63,219 nt of DNA. It comes from Flavobacterium tructae. GTDB lineage: Bacteria > Bacteroidota > Bacteroidia > Flavobacteriales > Flavobacteriaceae. The notes under the pieces are model-generated. The model was not told where the DNA came from and made no database searches. It saw only the letters and a list, made by a program, of their open reading frames with translations. Positions within the stretch are counted from its first letter, which is position 1. Each line of letters begins with the position of its first letter. The position numbers and the translations under genes were made by a program. The stretch lies in assembly GCF_002217475.1 (NCBI RefSeq), contig NZ_MUHH01000020.1, positions 1 to 63,219 on the forward strand. The letters are read 5' to 3'. Shown here one piece after another: positions 43,675 to 55,400 of the stretch.

Positions 43675-45117
43675 ATGAAAAAACCAATTCTACAACTTTA
43701 CCTGATTGCAGCAATTACTGCATTTTTTGGTTCGTGTTCGCAAAATGAAAGCACTGAGAAAGATTCTAAAGCTCAGAGCGAACAATTCGAAATTATTAAT
43801 GTTACCCATCATGACGGAAGACCCTTTAGTACCGGAACTTCTAATTCATCATCAACCAGAAAATACGTAGACAATCCCGGAGGCGGTGTTATGATGCAGG
43901 CCTTTTACTGGGATGTTCCTTCGGGAGGGACCTGGTGGAATACGGTGAGCAGTAAAGTAACCGCCTGGTCTAATGCAGGAATTGGTTCGATATGGCTTCC
44001 TCCGGCTTCTAAAGCACAAAACGGTGCTTCCTCTATGGGATATGACCCTACAGATTATTTTGATTTTGGAGATTACAACCAAAATGGCTCTGTCGAAACT
44101 CGTTTTGGTTCAAAAACCGAACTGGTTAACTTAATTACTAACGCACATGCCGAGAATTTAAAAGTATACGCAGACATTGTGATCAATCACAATAGCGGAG
44201 GACAATCGGAAGCAAATCCTTTTACCGGAACAAACACCTGGACTAATTTTAGCGGAGTTGCTTCGGGAAAATTCACTCGTAATTATAACGATTTTTACAA
44301 AAACAGCTATGGTAACAATGATGAAGGCGCATTTGGCGGTTTTCCTGATTTATGCCACGCCAACCCACATGTACAAGATTGGCTATGGCTGAGAGCTGAC
44401 GGAGTGGGAAAATATTATAAAAATACCATGAAATTTGACGGCTGGAGATTCGATTATGTAAAAGGTTTTGGTGCTTGGGTGGTAAACTCATGGAATGCAA
44501 ATGTAGGTGGGTTTTCTGTTGGTGAATTATGGGATTCTAATGTAAATACTCTGAACGACTGGGCAAACAATGCCAACAGCTCTGTATTCGATTTTGCTTG
44601 TTACTATAAAATGAATGATGCTTTTGACGGAAATAATCTGGCGCTTTTGAATGATGATATGATGTGGAAAAGAAATCCGTACAAAGCCGTAACCTTCGTA
44701 ACCAATCACGATACTGATGAAATCTGGAGTAAACTACTTGCTTACTCTTATATCCTGACCCATGAAGGCTATCCTACCATTTTCTACAGAGATTATGAAG
44801 AATGGCTGGACAAGAACAAACTAAACAATCTGATCTGGATACACAACAATAAAGCGACCGGAACCACTTCTATTTTATACGCCGACAATGACGAGTATAT
44901 CGCCAGAAGAAACGGTTACAACGGAAATCCCGGATTGGTTGTTTACATTAACAACTCTGATACTTGGCAGGAAAGATGGATTCAGACCAACTGGGCCAAT
45001 ACTCAAATTAAAGATTTTACCGGAAATTCGACCTGGTACCCTACTACTCAAGCGGATAAATGGGTCAAAATACAATGTCCTCCAAAAGGATATTCCATTT
45101 GGTCTATTAATCAATAA
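43675..45117 (+). CDS. Alpha-amylase lipoprotein, archaeal-type GH13_7
   Basis: 480 residues with a lipoprotein signal (FFGSC, lipid-modified Cys21), so it is probably anchored on the outer membrane. The GH13 catalytic residues are Asp260 (WRFDYVKG), Glu284 (VGELWD) and Asp346 (TNHDTDE). Long stretches such as MMQAFYWDVPSGGTWWNT, IWLPPASKAQNG, FDGWRFDYVKGFGAWVV and YPTIFYRDYEEW closely follow the Pyrococcus/Thermococcus alpha-amylase as I recall it. The Cys-Cys zinc ligand of the archaeal enzyme is replaced here by Asn residues (SYGNNDEG). It hydrolyses internal alpha-1,4 links of starch. It is a lone gene with its own terminator. Confidence 0.93.
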   Translation: MKKPILQLYLIAAITAFFGSCSQNESTEKDSKAQSEQFEIINVTHHDGRPFSTGTSNSSSTRKYVDNPGGGVMMQAFYWDVPSGGTWWNTVSSKVTAWSNAGIGSIWLPPASKAQNGASSMGYDPTDYFDFGDYNQNGSVETRFGSKTELVNLITNAHAENLKVYADIVINHNSGGQSEANPFTGTNTWTNFSGVASGKFTRNYNDFYKNSYGNNDEGAFGGFPDLCHANPHVQDWLWLRADGVGKYYKNTMKFDGWRFDYVKGFGAWVVNSWNANVGGFSVGELWDSNVNTLNDWANNANSSVFDFACYYKMNDAFDGNNLALLNDDMMWKRNPYKAVTFVTNHDTDEIWSKLLAYSYILTHEGYPTIFYRDYEEWLDKNKLNNLIWIHNNKATGTTSILYADNDEYIARRNGYNGNPGLVVYINNSDTWQERWIQTNWANTQIKDFTGNSTWYPTTQADKWVKIQCPPKGYSIWSINQ

Positions 45118-45135
45118 TTCAAAACTTACAATTCC

Positions 45136-45167
45136 AAGGCTGTTCTAAAAAACAGCCTTATTTTTTT
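45136..45167 (+). terminator. Rho-independent terminator after alpha-amylase
   Basis: AAGGCTGTT, loop CTAAAA, AACAGCCTT followed by ATTTTTTT. Confidence 0.85.
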
Positions 45168-45241
45168 AACTACATAACTTCAATAAACGCAAGTCTTCCC
45201 AATTTAAGAAGTGAATATTTTTATTAAGCCGTAATTAATAG

Positions 45242-45249
45242 TACTTTTG
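45242..45249 (+). promoter_or_regulatory. Candidate -7 promoter element for prfC
   Basis: TACTTTTG fits TAnnTTTG 19 nt before the ATG at 45269 and is followed by CAACC, as at 22192. No clear -33 TTTG. Confidence 0.5.
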
Positions 45250-45268
45250 CAACCTATTTATACGAAAT

Positions 45269-46861
45269 ATGAGCTTTTTAAAAGAAATACAACGCAGAAG
45301 AACATTTGGAATTATATCGCATCCTGATGCCGGAAAAACAACTTTAACTGAAAAATTATTGTTGTTTGGAGGGGCTATTCAGGAAGCGGGAGCTGTAAAA
45401 AACAATAAAATTAAAAAAGGAGCAACGAGTGATTTCATGGAAATCGAACGCCAAAGAGGTATTTCGGTTTCAACCTCTGTACTTGCTTTTAATTATAAAG
45501 ACAAAAAAATCAATATTCTTGATACTCCTGGACACAAGGATTTTGCCGAAGATACTTTTAGAACTTTAACCGCTGTTGATAGTGTTATTGTTGTAATTGA
45601 CGTTGCCAAAGGGGTCGAGGAACAAACGGAAAAGTTAGTCGCAGTTTGTAGAATGCGTAACATTCCTATGATTGTTTTCATCAACAAATTAGACCGTGAA
45701 GGAAAAGATGCTTTTGATTTGATGGACGAAGTAGAACAAAAGCTTGGACTTACGGTTACCCCTTTAAGTTTCCCGATTGGTATGGGTTATGATTTTCAGG
45801 GAATCTACAATCTTTGGGAAGAAAACATCAATCTTTTCAGTGGAGACAGTCGTAAAAATATCGAAGAGACAATCGCTTTCTCTGATGTTCAGAACAATCC
45901 GGAATTAGATAAAATTGTGGGGCAAAAAGCAGCTGAAAAACTTCGTGAAGAATTAGAACTGATTGACGAGGTGTATCCAAAATTTGATCGTCAGGATTAT
46001 CTAGATGGTAAACTGCAACCTGTCTTTTTTGGTTCAGCTTTGAACAATTTTGGAGTTCGTGAATTGTTAGATTGTTTCGTTACCATTGCTCCGTCTCCAA
46101 GACCAAAAGATTCTGAAACCCGTTTGGTTGACCCGAAAGAAGAAAAAATGTCCGGTTTTGTGTTCAAAATTCACGCGAATATGGATCCTAAACACAGAGA
46201 CCGTTTGGCTTTTATTAAAATTGTTTCAGGAACTTTTGAAAGAAACAAACCTTATTACCACGTTCGTCAAAAGAAAAATTTAAAATTCTCGAGTCCGAAT
46301 GCCTTCTTTGCAGAGAAAAAAGAAATTGTAGATATTTCTTATCCGGGAGATATTGTTGGACTACACGATACCGGAAATTTCAAAATTGGGGATACCTTAA
46401 CGGAAGGTGAAATAATGAGTTTCAAAGGAATTCCAAGTTTCTCTCCTGAACATTTCCGATACATCAACAATGCCGATCCTATGAAAGCTAAGCAATTAGA
46501 CAAAGGTGTGGACCAGTTAATGGATGAAGGTGTGGCGCAGTTGTTTACCTTAGAAATGAACAACCGTAAAGTAATTGGTACTGTTGGAGCGCTTCAATAC
46601 GAGGTAATTCAGTATCGTTTAGAGCACGAATATGGTGCAAAATGTACTTATGAAAACTTTCCGGTTCACAAAGCTTGCTGGGTAAAACCTGATGATGCTA
46701 AAAATGATGAATTCAAAGAATTTAAGCGTATTAAACAAAAATTCCTTGCACATGATAAATACGGTCAGTTGGTATTCCTTGCTGATTCTGACTTTACGAT
46801 ACAAATGACACAAAGCAAATACCCAAGTGTGAAACTGTTCTTCACTTCGGAATTTGACTAA
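45269..46861 (+). CDS. prfC: Peptide chain release factor 3
   Basis: RF3 is a translational GTPase that removes RF1/RF2 from ribosomes after termination. The 530-residue protein has G1 HPDAGKTTLTEKLL, switch regions with RQRGISVSTSV, G3 DTPGHKDF and G4 NKLDREGKD, followed by the RF3-specific domains II and III. Length is normal. It is a single gene between terminators. Confidence 0.97.
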   Translation: MSFLKEIQRRRTFGIISHPDAGKTTLTEKLLLFGGAIQEAGAVKNNKIKKGATSDFMEIERQRGISVSTSVLAFNYKDKKINILDTPGHKDFAEDTFRTLTAVDSVIVVIDVAKGVEEQTEKLVAVCRMRNIPMIVFINKLDREGKDAFDLMDEVEQKLGLTVTPLSFPIGMGYDFQGIYNLWEENINLFSGDSRKNIEETIAFSDVQNNPELDKIVGQKAAEKLREELELIDEVYPKFDRQDYLDGKLQPVFFGSALNNFGVRELLDCFVTIAPSPRPKDSETRLVDPKEEKMSGFVFKIHANMDPKHRDRLAFIKIVSGTFERNKPYYHVRQKKNLKFSSPNAFFAEKKEIVDISYPGDIVGLHDTGNFKIGDTLTEGEIMSFKGIPSFSPEHFRYINNADPMKAKQLDKGVDQLMDEGVAQLFTLEMNNRKVIGTVGALQYEVIQYRLEHEYGAKCTYENFPVHKACWVKPDDAKNDEFKEFKRIKQKFLAHDKYGQLVFLADSDFTIQMTQSKYPSVKLFFTSEFD

Positions 46862-46883
46862 GAAATTTCAAAATTTCAGCTAT

Positions 46884-46922
46884 AAAAAAAGCGCTAATTT
46901 TTTACAATTAGCGCTTTTTTTT
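46884..46922 (+). terminator. Rho-independent terminator after prfC
   Basis: AAAAAGCGCTAATT and AATTAGCGCTTTTTT form a 13-bp stem with long flanking A/T tracts. Confidence 0.85.
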
Positions 46923-47190
46923 AATTTGAATTAATCCAACCTTAATTAGTTTTTATACTCCAAAAATTAATATCTTTTTATATAAGCGATCGCAAGCTAG
47001 CACAATTCATTTAAAACAAGAAATTTTGTCGACGAAAGTAAAAATAAATCCGCTGAACAGCATTTCTTGATTATTTTACTCGCAAATGCACAAGGATTTT
47101 TAGCGATTGGCAAAATTCACACACGTCCGTTTTATCACAGTGGTAAAAGTCATCAAAACTTTCTTTACCAGACTTTCCTGTAACTGCTTA

Positions 47191-47270
47191 TGCCCTTTCA
47201 GGGCAATATGATTCACTATCTTAATTTATAGTGCGCTGCACTATTTTTATGCTTTTGGGCTTTCAGCCCA
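47191..47270. repeat. Three-palindrome intergenic repeat
   Basis: The 616-bp spacer 46862-47477 has no gene. It contains three consecutive short palindromes: TGCCCTTTCAGGGCA (47191-47205), ATAGTGCGCTGCACTAT (47228-47244) and TGGGCTTTCAGCCCA (47256-47270), spaced 30-40 bp. They look like the dispersed REP-like element class of Bacteroidota rather than regulation. Confidence 0.65.
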
Positions 47271-47445
47271 TTTTTAAATATTTCAAATATTCATACCGGC
47301 AGAGAACACTAATTATAAAATCAGCCGTAACAAAATGAACTCTTAAATAAAGAACTGAAATCGTTAATATAAGGAGTAACTTCTATCAACTCCCAACATT
47401 TTGTACTGAACCAAAATTTGCCTTAAAAATTTGTTTTTTTTCCAT

Positions 47446-47473
47446 AAAAAAAGCCCCATTACTGGGGCTTTTA
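47446..47473 (-). terminator. Terminator after the DUF3467 gene
   Basis: AAAGCCCCA, loop TTAC, TGGGGCTTTT; on the minus strand followed by TTTTTTT. It closes the rpo unit. Confidence 0.8.
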
Positions 47474-47477
47474 AAAT

Positions 47478-47789
47478 TTATGCTTGTCCCGCAGGACCAA
47501 AATTAAGCGGTATTGGAGCTTGTTCTGTCTCTTTGATTTCGCCATGAGCGACTTCAAAACGATGAATATTTTCACCAATTGCTTTTAATAATCTTTTAGC
47601 ATGTTGTGGTGTCAAGACAATTCTTGACTTTACTTTGGCTTTAGGAATACCAGGCATAATACTCACAAAATCTAAAACAAATTCTGATGATGAGTGATTG
47701 ATAATCGCCAGATTAGAATAAATTCCTTCTGCAATAGTTTCATCTAACTCTATATTAATCTGTTCTTGTTGTTGGTTCGGATTACTCAT
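47478..47789 (-). CDS. DUF3467 family protein downstream of rpoC
   Basis: A 103-residue soluble protein with the DUF3467 core (EGIYSNLAIINHSSSEFVLDFVSIMPGIPKAKVKSRIVLTPQHAKRLLKAIGENI). Function is not known to me. It follows rpoC by 12 bp and precedes the terminator, so it is the last gene of the RNA polymerase message. This position is conserved in flavobacteria as I recall and suggests a link to transcription or translation. Confidence 0.9.
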   Translation of the reverse strand: MSNPNQQQEQINIELDETIAEGIYSNLAIINHSSSEFVLDFVSIMPGIPKAKVKSRIVLTPQHAKRLLKAIGENIHRFEVAHGEIKETEQAPIPLNFGPAGQA

Positions 47790-47801
47790 AGGTTCCTAAT
47801 A

Positions 47802-50800
47802 TTAATAAATGTATTCTTCTTTATTAGCCATCATTTCATTGTAATCGTCTTTAGATCCTACGATAGTGTTATCGTATTCTCTCATACCAGTTCCCGCAGG
47901 AATTCTGTGTCCAACAATTACATTTTCTTTCAATCCTTCTAAATCATCTACTTTACCAGCTACAGCAGCTTCGTTAAGTACTTTCGTTGTCTCCTGGAAT
48001 GAAGCCGCAGAAATGAATGATTTAGTTTGTAGCGAAGCTCTTGTAATACCTTGTAAAACTGGCGTTGCAGTTGCAGTAATTACATCTCTGGCTACAACCA
48101 GATTTTTATCATTTCGTTTCAACAATGAGTTTTCATCACGTAATTCACGAGGAGTAATGATCTGACCTGGTTTCAATACCGCAGAATCACCAGCATCTTC
48201 AACTACTTTCATACCGTATAATTTATCGTTTTGAACGATGAAATCTTTAGTGTGAATTAATTGATCCTCTAAGAATAAAGTATCACCCGGATCCTGAACT
48301 CTTACTTTACGCATCATTTGACGAATAACTACCTCAAAGTGTTTGTCATTAATTTTTACCCCTTGAAGACGGTATACCTCTTGAATTTCATTTACCAAGT
48401 ACTGTTGAACAGCAGCAGGTCCTTGAATTCTTAAGATGTCATCTGGTGTAATTGCACCGTCAGACAATGGTACTCCTGCTCTTACGAAGTCATTTTCCTG
48501 AACTAAGATCTGGCTTGAAAGTTTAACTAAATACTTTTTAATCTCACCAAATTTAGATTCGATAACGATCTCACGGTTACCTCTTTTGATTTTACCGAAA
48601 GAAACAACACCGTCGATCTCAGAAACAACTGCCGGGTTTGAAGGGTTACGAGCCTCAAGCAACTCGGTAATTCTTGGAAGACCTCCCGTAATATCGCCCG
48701 CTTTAGAAGAACGACGAGGGATTTTCACTAATACCTTACCTGCTTTAATTTTCTCACCATTCTCAACCATTAAGTGTGCACCTACCGGTAAGTTGTACGA
48801 ACGAATCAATTCACCTTCTTTACCGTAAACCAATAAAGTTGGGATTAATTTTTTGTTTCTCGCCTCAGAAATTACTTTCTCTTGGAATCCAGTCTGCTCA
48901 TCAATTTCAACCATGTACGATTGTCCTTGCTCTAAATCTTCGTAAGCAATTTTACCAGTAAATTCAGAAACAATTACACCGTTATATGGATCCCACTTAC
49001 AGATTACAGTTCCTTTAACTACAGCTTCACCATCTTTAACAAAGATACTAGAACCGTAAGGAATATTATGTGTATTTAAAACGATTCCAGTTTTCTCATC
49101 AACTAATTTTAACTCAGTTGAACGTGATACTACGATATCTACCGCATTACCTTCGCTGTCCTCACCTTTAACAGTTTTTAAATCTTCAATCTCAAGTCTA
49201 CCCGCGAATCTTGTAACAATACTAGACTCTTCAGAGATACCTCCTGCAACCCCTCCAACGTGGAACGTACGAAGTGTTAACTGTGTACCAGGCTCTCCAA
49301 TAGACTGAGCTGCAATAACTCCGACAGCTTCACCTCTTTGTGTCATTTTTCCGGTAGCTAAGTTTCTACCGTAACATTTAGCACAAATACCTTTTAAAGC
49401 CTCACAAGTTAATGGAGATCTAACTTCTACTCTTTCAATAGGAGAAGCTTCGATAGTCTTCATAATAGCCTCCGTAATCTGGTGACCTGATTGAACTAAT
49501 ACTTCATTAGTTAAAGGATTAATAACATCTTGCAATGCAACACGTCCTAAAATTCTTTCTCCTAATGATTCAACGATTTCCTCATTTTTCTTCAATGCAG
49601 AAACTTCAACACCTCTTAAAGTTCCACAATCCTCGATGTTAACAATAACATCCTGAGAAACGTCATGAAGCCTTCTTGTTAAGTAACCAGCATCCGCCGT
49701 TTTAAGAGCGGTATCCGCAAGACCTTTACGAGCACCGTGAGTAGAAATGAAGTACTCAAGAATCGAAAGACCTTCCTTAAAGTTAGAAAGAATCGGGTTT
49801 TCAATAATCTCACCACCACCGGCAGTAGATTTTTTAGGCTTAGCCATCAAACCACGCATACCTGTTAACTGACGAATCTGCTCCTTAGAACCCCTCGCAC
49901 CAGAATCAAGCATCATATATACAGAGTTGAAACCTTGTTGGTCTTCTCTAATATTTTTCATTGCTAACTCTGTTAACTGAGCATTCGCAGAAGTCCATAC
50001 GTCAATAACCTGGTTGTAACGCTCGTTATTGGTAATAAGACCCATGTTATAGTTAGTTGAGATACCTTCAACTTGCTCTCTGGCATCTGCAATTAACTTC
50101 GTTTTTTGTTCCGGGATTCTAATATCACCTAAAGAGAATGATAAACCTCCTCTAAATGCAAATTTATAACCCATATCTTTCATATTATCCAAGAAAGCTG
50201 CCGTTGTAGGTACATCAGTCACACTTAAAATGTGTCCGATAATATCTCTAAGGTTTTTCTTAGTCAATACGTCGTTAATATATCCGGCTGCTTCAGGTAC
50301 TACTTCGTTAAATAATACACGTCCCGCAGTTGTTTGAATAATTTGGTACACTAATTCTCCGGCGTCATTAAAATCTTTAGCTCTGATTTTCACACGAGCA
50401 TTCAATTCTAATCTTCCTTCGTTTAATGCAATGTTTACTTCTTCAGCAGAATAGAAAGTCAAATCCTGACCGATAATTTTGTGATCTTCTGTAGAAATAC
50501 GCTCTTTGGTCATATAGTATAGACCCAAGACCATGTCCTGAGAAGGTACAGTAATTGGCGCACCATTTGCAGGGTTCAAGATATTATGAGAAGCCAACAT
50601 TAATAATTGTGCCTCTAAAATAGCCTCTGGTCCTAATGGTAAGTGAACCGCCATCTGGTCACCATCAAAATCCGCGTTAAACGCCGTACATACTAATGGG
50701 TGTAACTGGATCGCTTTTCCTTCAATTAATTTTGGCTGGAATGCCTGGATACCTAATCTGTGCAAAGTAGGAGCACGGTTTAGTAATACCGGGTGTCCTT

Positions 50801-52109
50801 TAATTACGTTTTCAAGGATATCCCAAACTACCGGCTCTTTTTTGTCGATTATTTTCTTAGCAGATTTTACTGTTTTTACAATACCTCTTTCGATCAATTT
50901 ACGGATAACGAAAGGTTTGTATAATTCAGAAGCCATATCTTTTGGCAATCCGCATTCGTATAATTTTAACTCCGGACCAACGACGATTACCGAACGAGCA
51001 GAATAATCCACACGTTTTCCTAAAAGGTTTTGACGGAAACGTCCTTGTTTACCTTTTAAAGAGTCAGATAATGATTTTAATGGTCTGTTTGATTCTGTTT
51101 TAACAGCAGAAGCTTTACGAGTGTTATCGAATAATGAATCTACAGATTCCTGTAACATACGTTTCTCGTTTCTCAAGATCACTTCAGGAGCTTTAATCTC
51201 CATTAATCTTTTCAAACGGTTGTTACGGATGATTACACGACGATATAAATCGTTCAAATCTGAAGTTGCAAAACGACCTCCGTCAAGTGGCACAAGCGGA
51301 CGTAATTCCGGTGGGATAACTGGAACCACTTTCATAATCATCCATTCCGGACGGTTTTCGCGGTTTTCGTTAGACTCACGGAAAGACTCAACAACTTGTA
51401 ATCTTTTTAAAGCTTCAGTTTTTCTTTGTTTAGAAGTCTCGTTGTTAGCGCTGTGTCTTAATTCATAAGATAAAGCATCCAGGTCAATACGAGCTAATAA
51501 ATCCATGATACATTCCGCTCCCATTTTAGCAACGAATTTGTTTGGATCTAAATCATCTAAATATTGATTCTCTTGTGGAAGAGTATCTAAAATGTTTAAG
51601 TATTCTTCTTCAGTTAAGAAATCTAATCTTTGTAAAGATTCTCCATCTGCATTTTTAGCAATACCAGCTTGAATTACTACGTATCTTTCGTAGTAAATGA
51701 TCATATCTAATTTCTTAGATGGAAGACCAAGGATATAACCAATTTTGTTTGGAAGAGAACGGAAATACCAGATGTGAGCAATTGGCACAACAAGGTTGAT
51801 GTGTCCTACTCTGTCACGACGTACTTTTTTCTCTGTAACTTCAACACCACAACGGTCGCAAATAATACCTTTGTAACGAATTCTTTTATACTTACCACAA
51901 GCACATTCGAAATCTTTTACTGGTCCGAAGATTCTTTCGCAGAAAAGTCCGTCACGCTCTGGTTTGTGAGTTCTGTAGTTAATTGTTTCCGGCTTTAAAA
52001 CCTCTCCTCTTGATTCTTTCAGGATAGATTCTGGTGAAGCCAATCCAATAGAAATTTTGTTAAATCTTTTTACTGGATTTTTGTCTTTATTGTTTCTGTT
52101 ATTCATCAT
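47802..52109 (-). CDS. rpoC: DNA-directed RNA polymerase subunit beta'
   Basis: About 1435 residues from the Met at 52109 ([20 protein letters not shown]); nine further codons upstream are open but unlikely. The catalytic magnesium site [12 protein letters not shown], the zinc ribbon [20 protein letters not shown], and the C-terminal bridge/trigger regions are present. It assembles with beta, alpha and omega into core RNA polymerase. It follows rpoB across an unusually long 320-bp spacer with hairpins. Confidence 0.97.
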   Translation of the reverse strand: MMNNRNNKDKNPVKRFNKISIGLASPESILKESRGEVLKPETINYRTHKPERDGLFCERIFGPVKDFECACGKYKRIRYKGIICDRCGVEVTEKKVRRDRVGHINLVVPIAHIWYFRSLPNKIGYILGLPSKKLDMIIYYERYVVIQAGIAKNADGESLQRLDFLTEEEYLNILDTLPQENQYLDDLDPNKFVAKMGAECIMDLLARIDLDALSYELRHSANNETSKQRKTEALKRLQVVESFRESNENRENRPEWMIMKVVPVIPPELRPLVPLDGGRFATSDLNDLYRRVIIRNNRLKRLMEIKAPEVILRNEKRMLQESVDSLFDNTRKASAVKTESNRPLKSLSDSLKGKQGRFRQNLLGKRVDYSARSVIVVGPELKLYECGLPKDMASELYKPFVIRKLIERGIVKTVKSAKKIIDKKEPVVWDILENVIKGHPVLLNRAPTLHRLGIQAFQPKLIEGKAIQLHPLVCTAFNADFDGDQMAVHLPLGPEAILEAQLLMLASHNILNPANGAPITVPSQDMVLGLYYMTKERISTEDHKIIGQDLTFYSAEEVNIALNEGRLELNARVKIRAKDFNDAGELVYQIIQTTAGRVLFNEVVPEAAGYINDVLTKKNLRDIIGHILSVTDVPTTAAFLDNMKDMGYKFAFRGGLSFSLGDIRIPEQKTKLIADAREQVEGISTNYNMGLITNNERYNQVIDVWTSANAQLTELAMKNIREDQQGFNSVYMMLDSGARGSKEQIRQLTGMRGLMAKPKKSTAGGGEIIENPILSNFKEGLSILEYFISTHGARKGLADTALKTADAGYLTRRLHDVSQDVIVNIEDCGTLRGVEVSALKKNEEIVESLGERILGRVALQDVINPLTNEVLVQSGHQITEAIMKTIEASPIERVEVRSPLTCEALKGICAKCYGRNLATGKMTQRGEAVGVIAAQSIGEPGTQLTLRTFHVGGVAGGISEESSIVTRFAGRLEIEDLKTVKGEDSEGNAVDIVVSRSTELKLVDEKTGIVLNTHNIPYGSSIFVKDGEAVVKGTVICKWDPYNGVIVSEFTGKIAYEDLEQGQSYMVEIDEQTGFQEKVISEARNKKLIPTLLVYGKEGELIRSYNLPVGAHLMVENGEKIKAGKVLVKIPRRSSKAGDITGGLPRITELLEARNPSNPAVVSEIDGVVSFGKIKRGNREIVIESKFGEIKKYLVKLSSQILVQENDFVRAGVPLSDGAITPDDILRIQGPAAVQQYLVNEIQEVYRLQGVKINDKHFEVVIRQMMRKVRVQDPGDTLFLEDQLIHTKDFIVQNDKLYGMKVVEDAGDSAVLKPGQIITPRELRDENSLLKRNDKNLVVARDVITATATPVLQGITRASLQTKSFISAASFQETTKVLNEAAVAGKVDDLEGLKENVIVGHRIPAGTGMREYDNTIVGSKDDYNEMMANKEEYIY

Positions 52110-52136
52110 AGTTTTTACTATTGATTTATTTTGCAA

Positions 52137-52429
52137 TTAAAAAATTGATTCTTAGTCTAGTCTAAAGTCAAATGTCATAAAGTTTTAGAGTCATTGCTGA
52201 CCTTAGACCTTGGACTTTCAAACTTTCGACTTAAAACACTACCTCGGGTTACTTCTCTAAACTTCAAAATTTAATTTGAAGCGCTAGTTATAGAATGCCT
52301 TGCATTACTATAAAAAATCGGAACGGGTTACGGGTATAAATCTTTAAAAACTTCTAACATTTAGTAAACAGCTAAAGTCCCAGAATTCAGTGTTAAACTG
52401 AATACTGAGACTGTAACTGAAAACATTTA
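52137..52429 (-). repeat. rpoB-rpoC spacer with word-type repeat and strong hairpin
   Basis: The spacer contains AGTC/GACTT words (TAGTCTAGTCTAAAGTC and GGACTTTCAAACTTTCGACT) arranged as an imperfect inverted repeat. A separate strong hairpin lies at 52376-52412, AGTCCCAGAATTCAGT paired with ACTGAATACTGAGACT. The hairpin immediately follows the rpoB stop codon and could attenuate or process the message. No gene is evident. Confidence 0.55.
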
Positions 52430-55400
52430 TTATTCTTCCAAACGAAGATCTAAACCTAGACCTTTCAATTCGTGCATTAATACATTGAATGATTCTGGTA
52501 AACCTGGTTCTGGCATAGTTTCACCCTTAACGATAGCTTCGTAAGTTTTAGCTCTACCAATAACGTCATCAGACTTAACAGTTAAGATTTCACGTAGTGT
52601 ACTAGAAGCTCCATAAGCCTCAAGTGCCCAAACCTCCATCTCTCCGAAACGCTGACCTCCAAATTGAGCTTTACCTCCAAGTGGCTGTTGCGTAATCAAT
52701 GAGTATGGTCCGATAGAACGTGCGTGCATCTTATCATCAACCATGTGTCCTAATTTAAGCATGTAAATTACACCCACAGTCGCTTTTTGTGCAAAACGCT
52801 CTCCAGTACCACCATCATAAAGGTAAGTATGTCCGAAACGTGGTACGTTAGCCTCATCAGTCAAAGCATTGATTTGATCTAAAGAAGCACCGTCAAAAAT
52901 TGGAGTAGCAAATTTTCTACCCAAGTTCATACCAGCCCATCCAAGAACAGTCTCATAAATCTGACCAATGTTCATACGAGAAGGTACCCCAAGTGGATTC
53001 AATACGATATCTACCGGTGTTCCGTCTTCTAAGAATGGCATATCCTCATGACGAACGATTCTTGCAACAATACCTTTGTTACCGTGACGTCCCGCCATTT
53101 TATCACCTACTTTTAACTTACGTTTTTTAGCGATATAGATTTTAGCCAATTTCAAGATTCCAGATGGCAATTCATCTCCAACTGTAATAGTGAATTTCTC
53201 TCTTCTTAAAGATCCTTGTAAGTCGTTCAGCTTAATTTTATAGTTATGAATTAAATCATTAACCATTTTATTTGTAGCGTCATCGGCAACCCATTGACCT
53301 TTGCTTAAGTGAGCAAAATCCTCTACTGCGTAAAGCATTTTTTGAGTATATTTTTTACCTTTTGGTAAAACTTCTTCACCCAAATCGTTCATTACACCCT
53401 GAGATGTTTTTCCGTTAACGATCAGGAATAGTTTCTCTACTAATCTGTCTTTTAATTCAACAAATTTAGTTTCGAACTCCATTTCTAAAGCGCCTAAAGC
53501 ATCTTTATCCTGAGTACGTTTACGTTTATCTTTAACGGCTCTTGCAAATAATTTTTTGTCAAGAACTACACCATGTAAAGATGGAGAAGCTTTCAATGAA
53601 GCATCTTTTACATCACCTGCTTTATCCCCGAAGATTGCACGAAGCAATTTCTCTTCCGGAGTAGGATCTGATTCTCCTTTTGGTGTAATTTTTCCGATCA
53701 AAATGTCGCCAGGCTTAACCTCTGCTCCAATTCTGATCATACCGTTTTCATCTAAATCTTTAGTAGCTTCTTCAGAAACGTTAGGAATATCGTTTGTTAA
53801 CTCTTCGTTTCCTAACTTAGTATCTCTAACCTCTAATGAATAATCATCAACGTGGATAGAAGTAAAAATATCATCACGAACTACTTTTTCAGAAATTACA
53901 ATCGCATCCTCAAAGTTATACCCTTTCCATGGCATGAACGCAACTTTTAAGTTTCTACCTAAAGCTAATTCACCATTTTGAGTAGCATATCCTTCTGATA
54001 ATACTTGTCCAAGAACTACTCTGTCACCTTTTCTTACGATTGGTTTCAGGTTAATACTTGTTCCCTGATTGGTTTTTCTAAATTTAATTAAGTTGTATGT
54101 TTTCTCATCAGCATCAAAACTAACCATTCTTTCATCTTCAGTACGGTCGTATTTGATAGTAATGATATTTGCATCAACATATTCTACAGTTCCATCTCCT
54201 TCAGCATTAATTAATACTCTTGAATCTGAAGCTACCTGACGCTCTAAACCTGTACCAACGATTGGTGCTTCCGGGCGGATCAAAGGAACCGCCTGACGCA
54301 TCATGTTAGATCCCATCAACGCACGGTTCGCATCATCATGTTCCAAGAAAGGAATTAACGAAGCCGAAATCGAAGCAATCTGGTTAGGTGCAACGTCTGT
54401 ATAATGTACCACTGAAGGTTCAACAACCGGGAAGTCGCCTTCCTCACGAGCAATAACATTACTTGCCGTAATTTTACCAGTCTCGTCCATTTCAATGTTT
54501 GCCTGAGCAATCATTTTTCCTTCTTCTTCTTCAGCGCTTAAGTAAATTGGAGTGCTTTCTAAATCAACTACACCATTAGTTACTTTACGGTATGGAGTTT
54601 CGATGAATCCCATTCCGTTTACTTTTGCATAAACCCCAAGAGATGAAATCAAACCAATGTTTGGTCCCTCAGGAGTTTCAATCGGACATAAACGACCATA
54701 GTGTGTATAGTGAACGTCACGAACCTCGAAACCAGCTCTTTCTCTCGAAAGTCCACCTGGTCCAAGTGCAGAAAGTCTTCTCTTGTGTGTAATCTCAGCT
54801 AATGGATTCGTTTGATCCATAAATTGAGACAACTGGTTTGTACCAAAGAAAGAGTTGATAACTGATGATAATGTTTTAGCATTGATCAAATCAATTGGTG
54901 TAAACACCTCGTTATCTCTAACGTTCATTCTCTCACGAATAGTTCTCGCCATACGTGCTAAACCAACACCGAATTGCTGAGACAATTGTTCTCCAACTGT
55001 TCTAACACGACGGTTTGATAAGTGATCAATATCATCAATCTCAGCTTTTGAGTTGATCAATTCGATCAAATATTTCACGATTGTAATGATATCTTCTTTG
55101 GTAAGCACTTGCTTGTCCATAGGGATATCTAAATCTAACTTTTTGTTCATTCTGTAACGACCAACTTCACCTAAGTTATAACGTTGATCAGAGAAGAACA
55201 ATTTATCAATAATACCACGAGCAGTTTCTTCATCAGGCGGTTCTGCATTACGCAATTGTCTGTAGATATGCTCAACAGCTTCTTTTTCAGAGTTTGTTGG
55301 ATCTTTTTGTAACGTGTTGTGGATAATAGCATAATCTGCCTGGTTATTATCCTCTTTGTGTAACAAAATAGATTTAACGTTAGAATCAATGATCTCTTCC

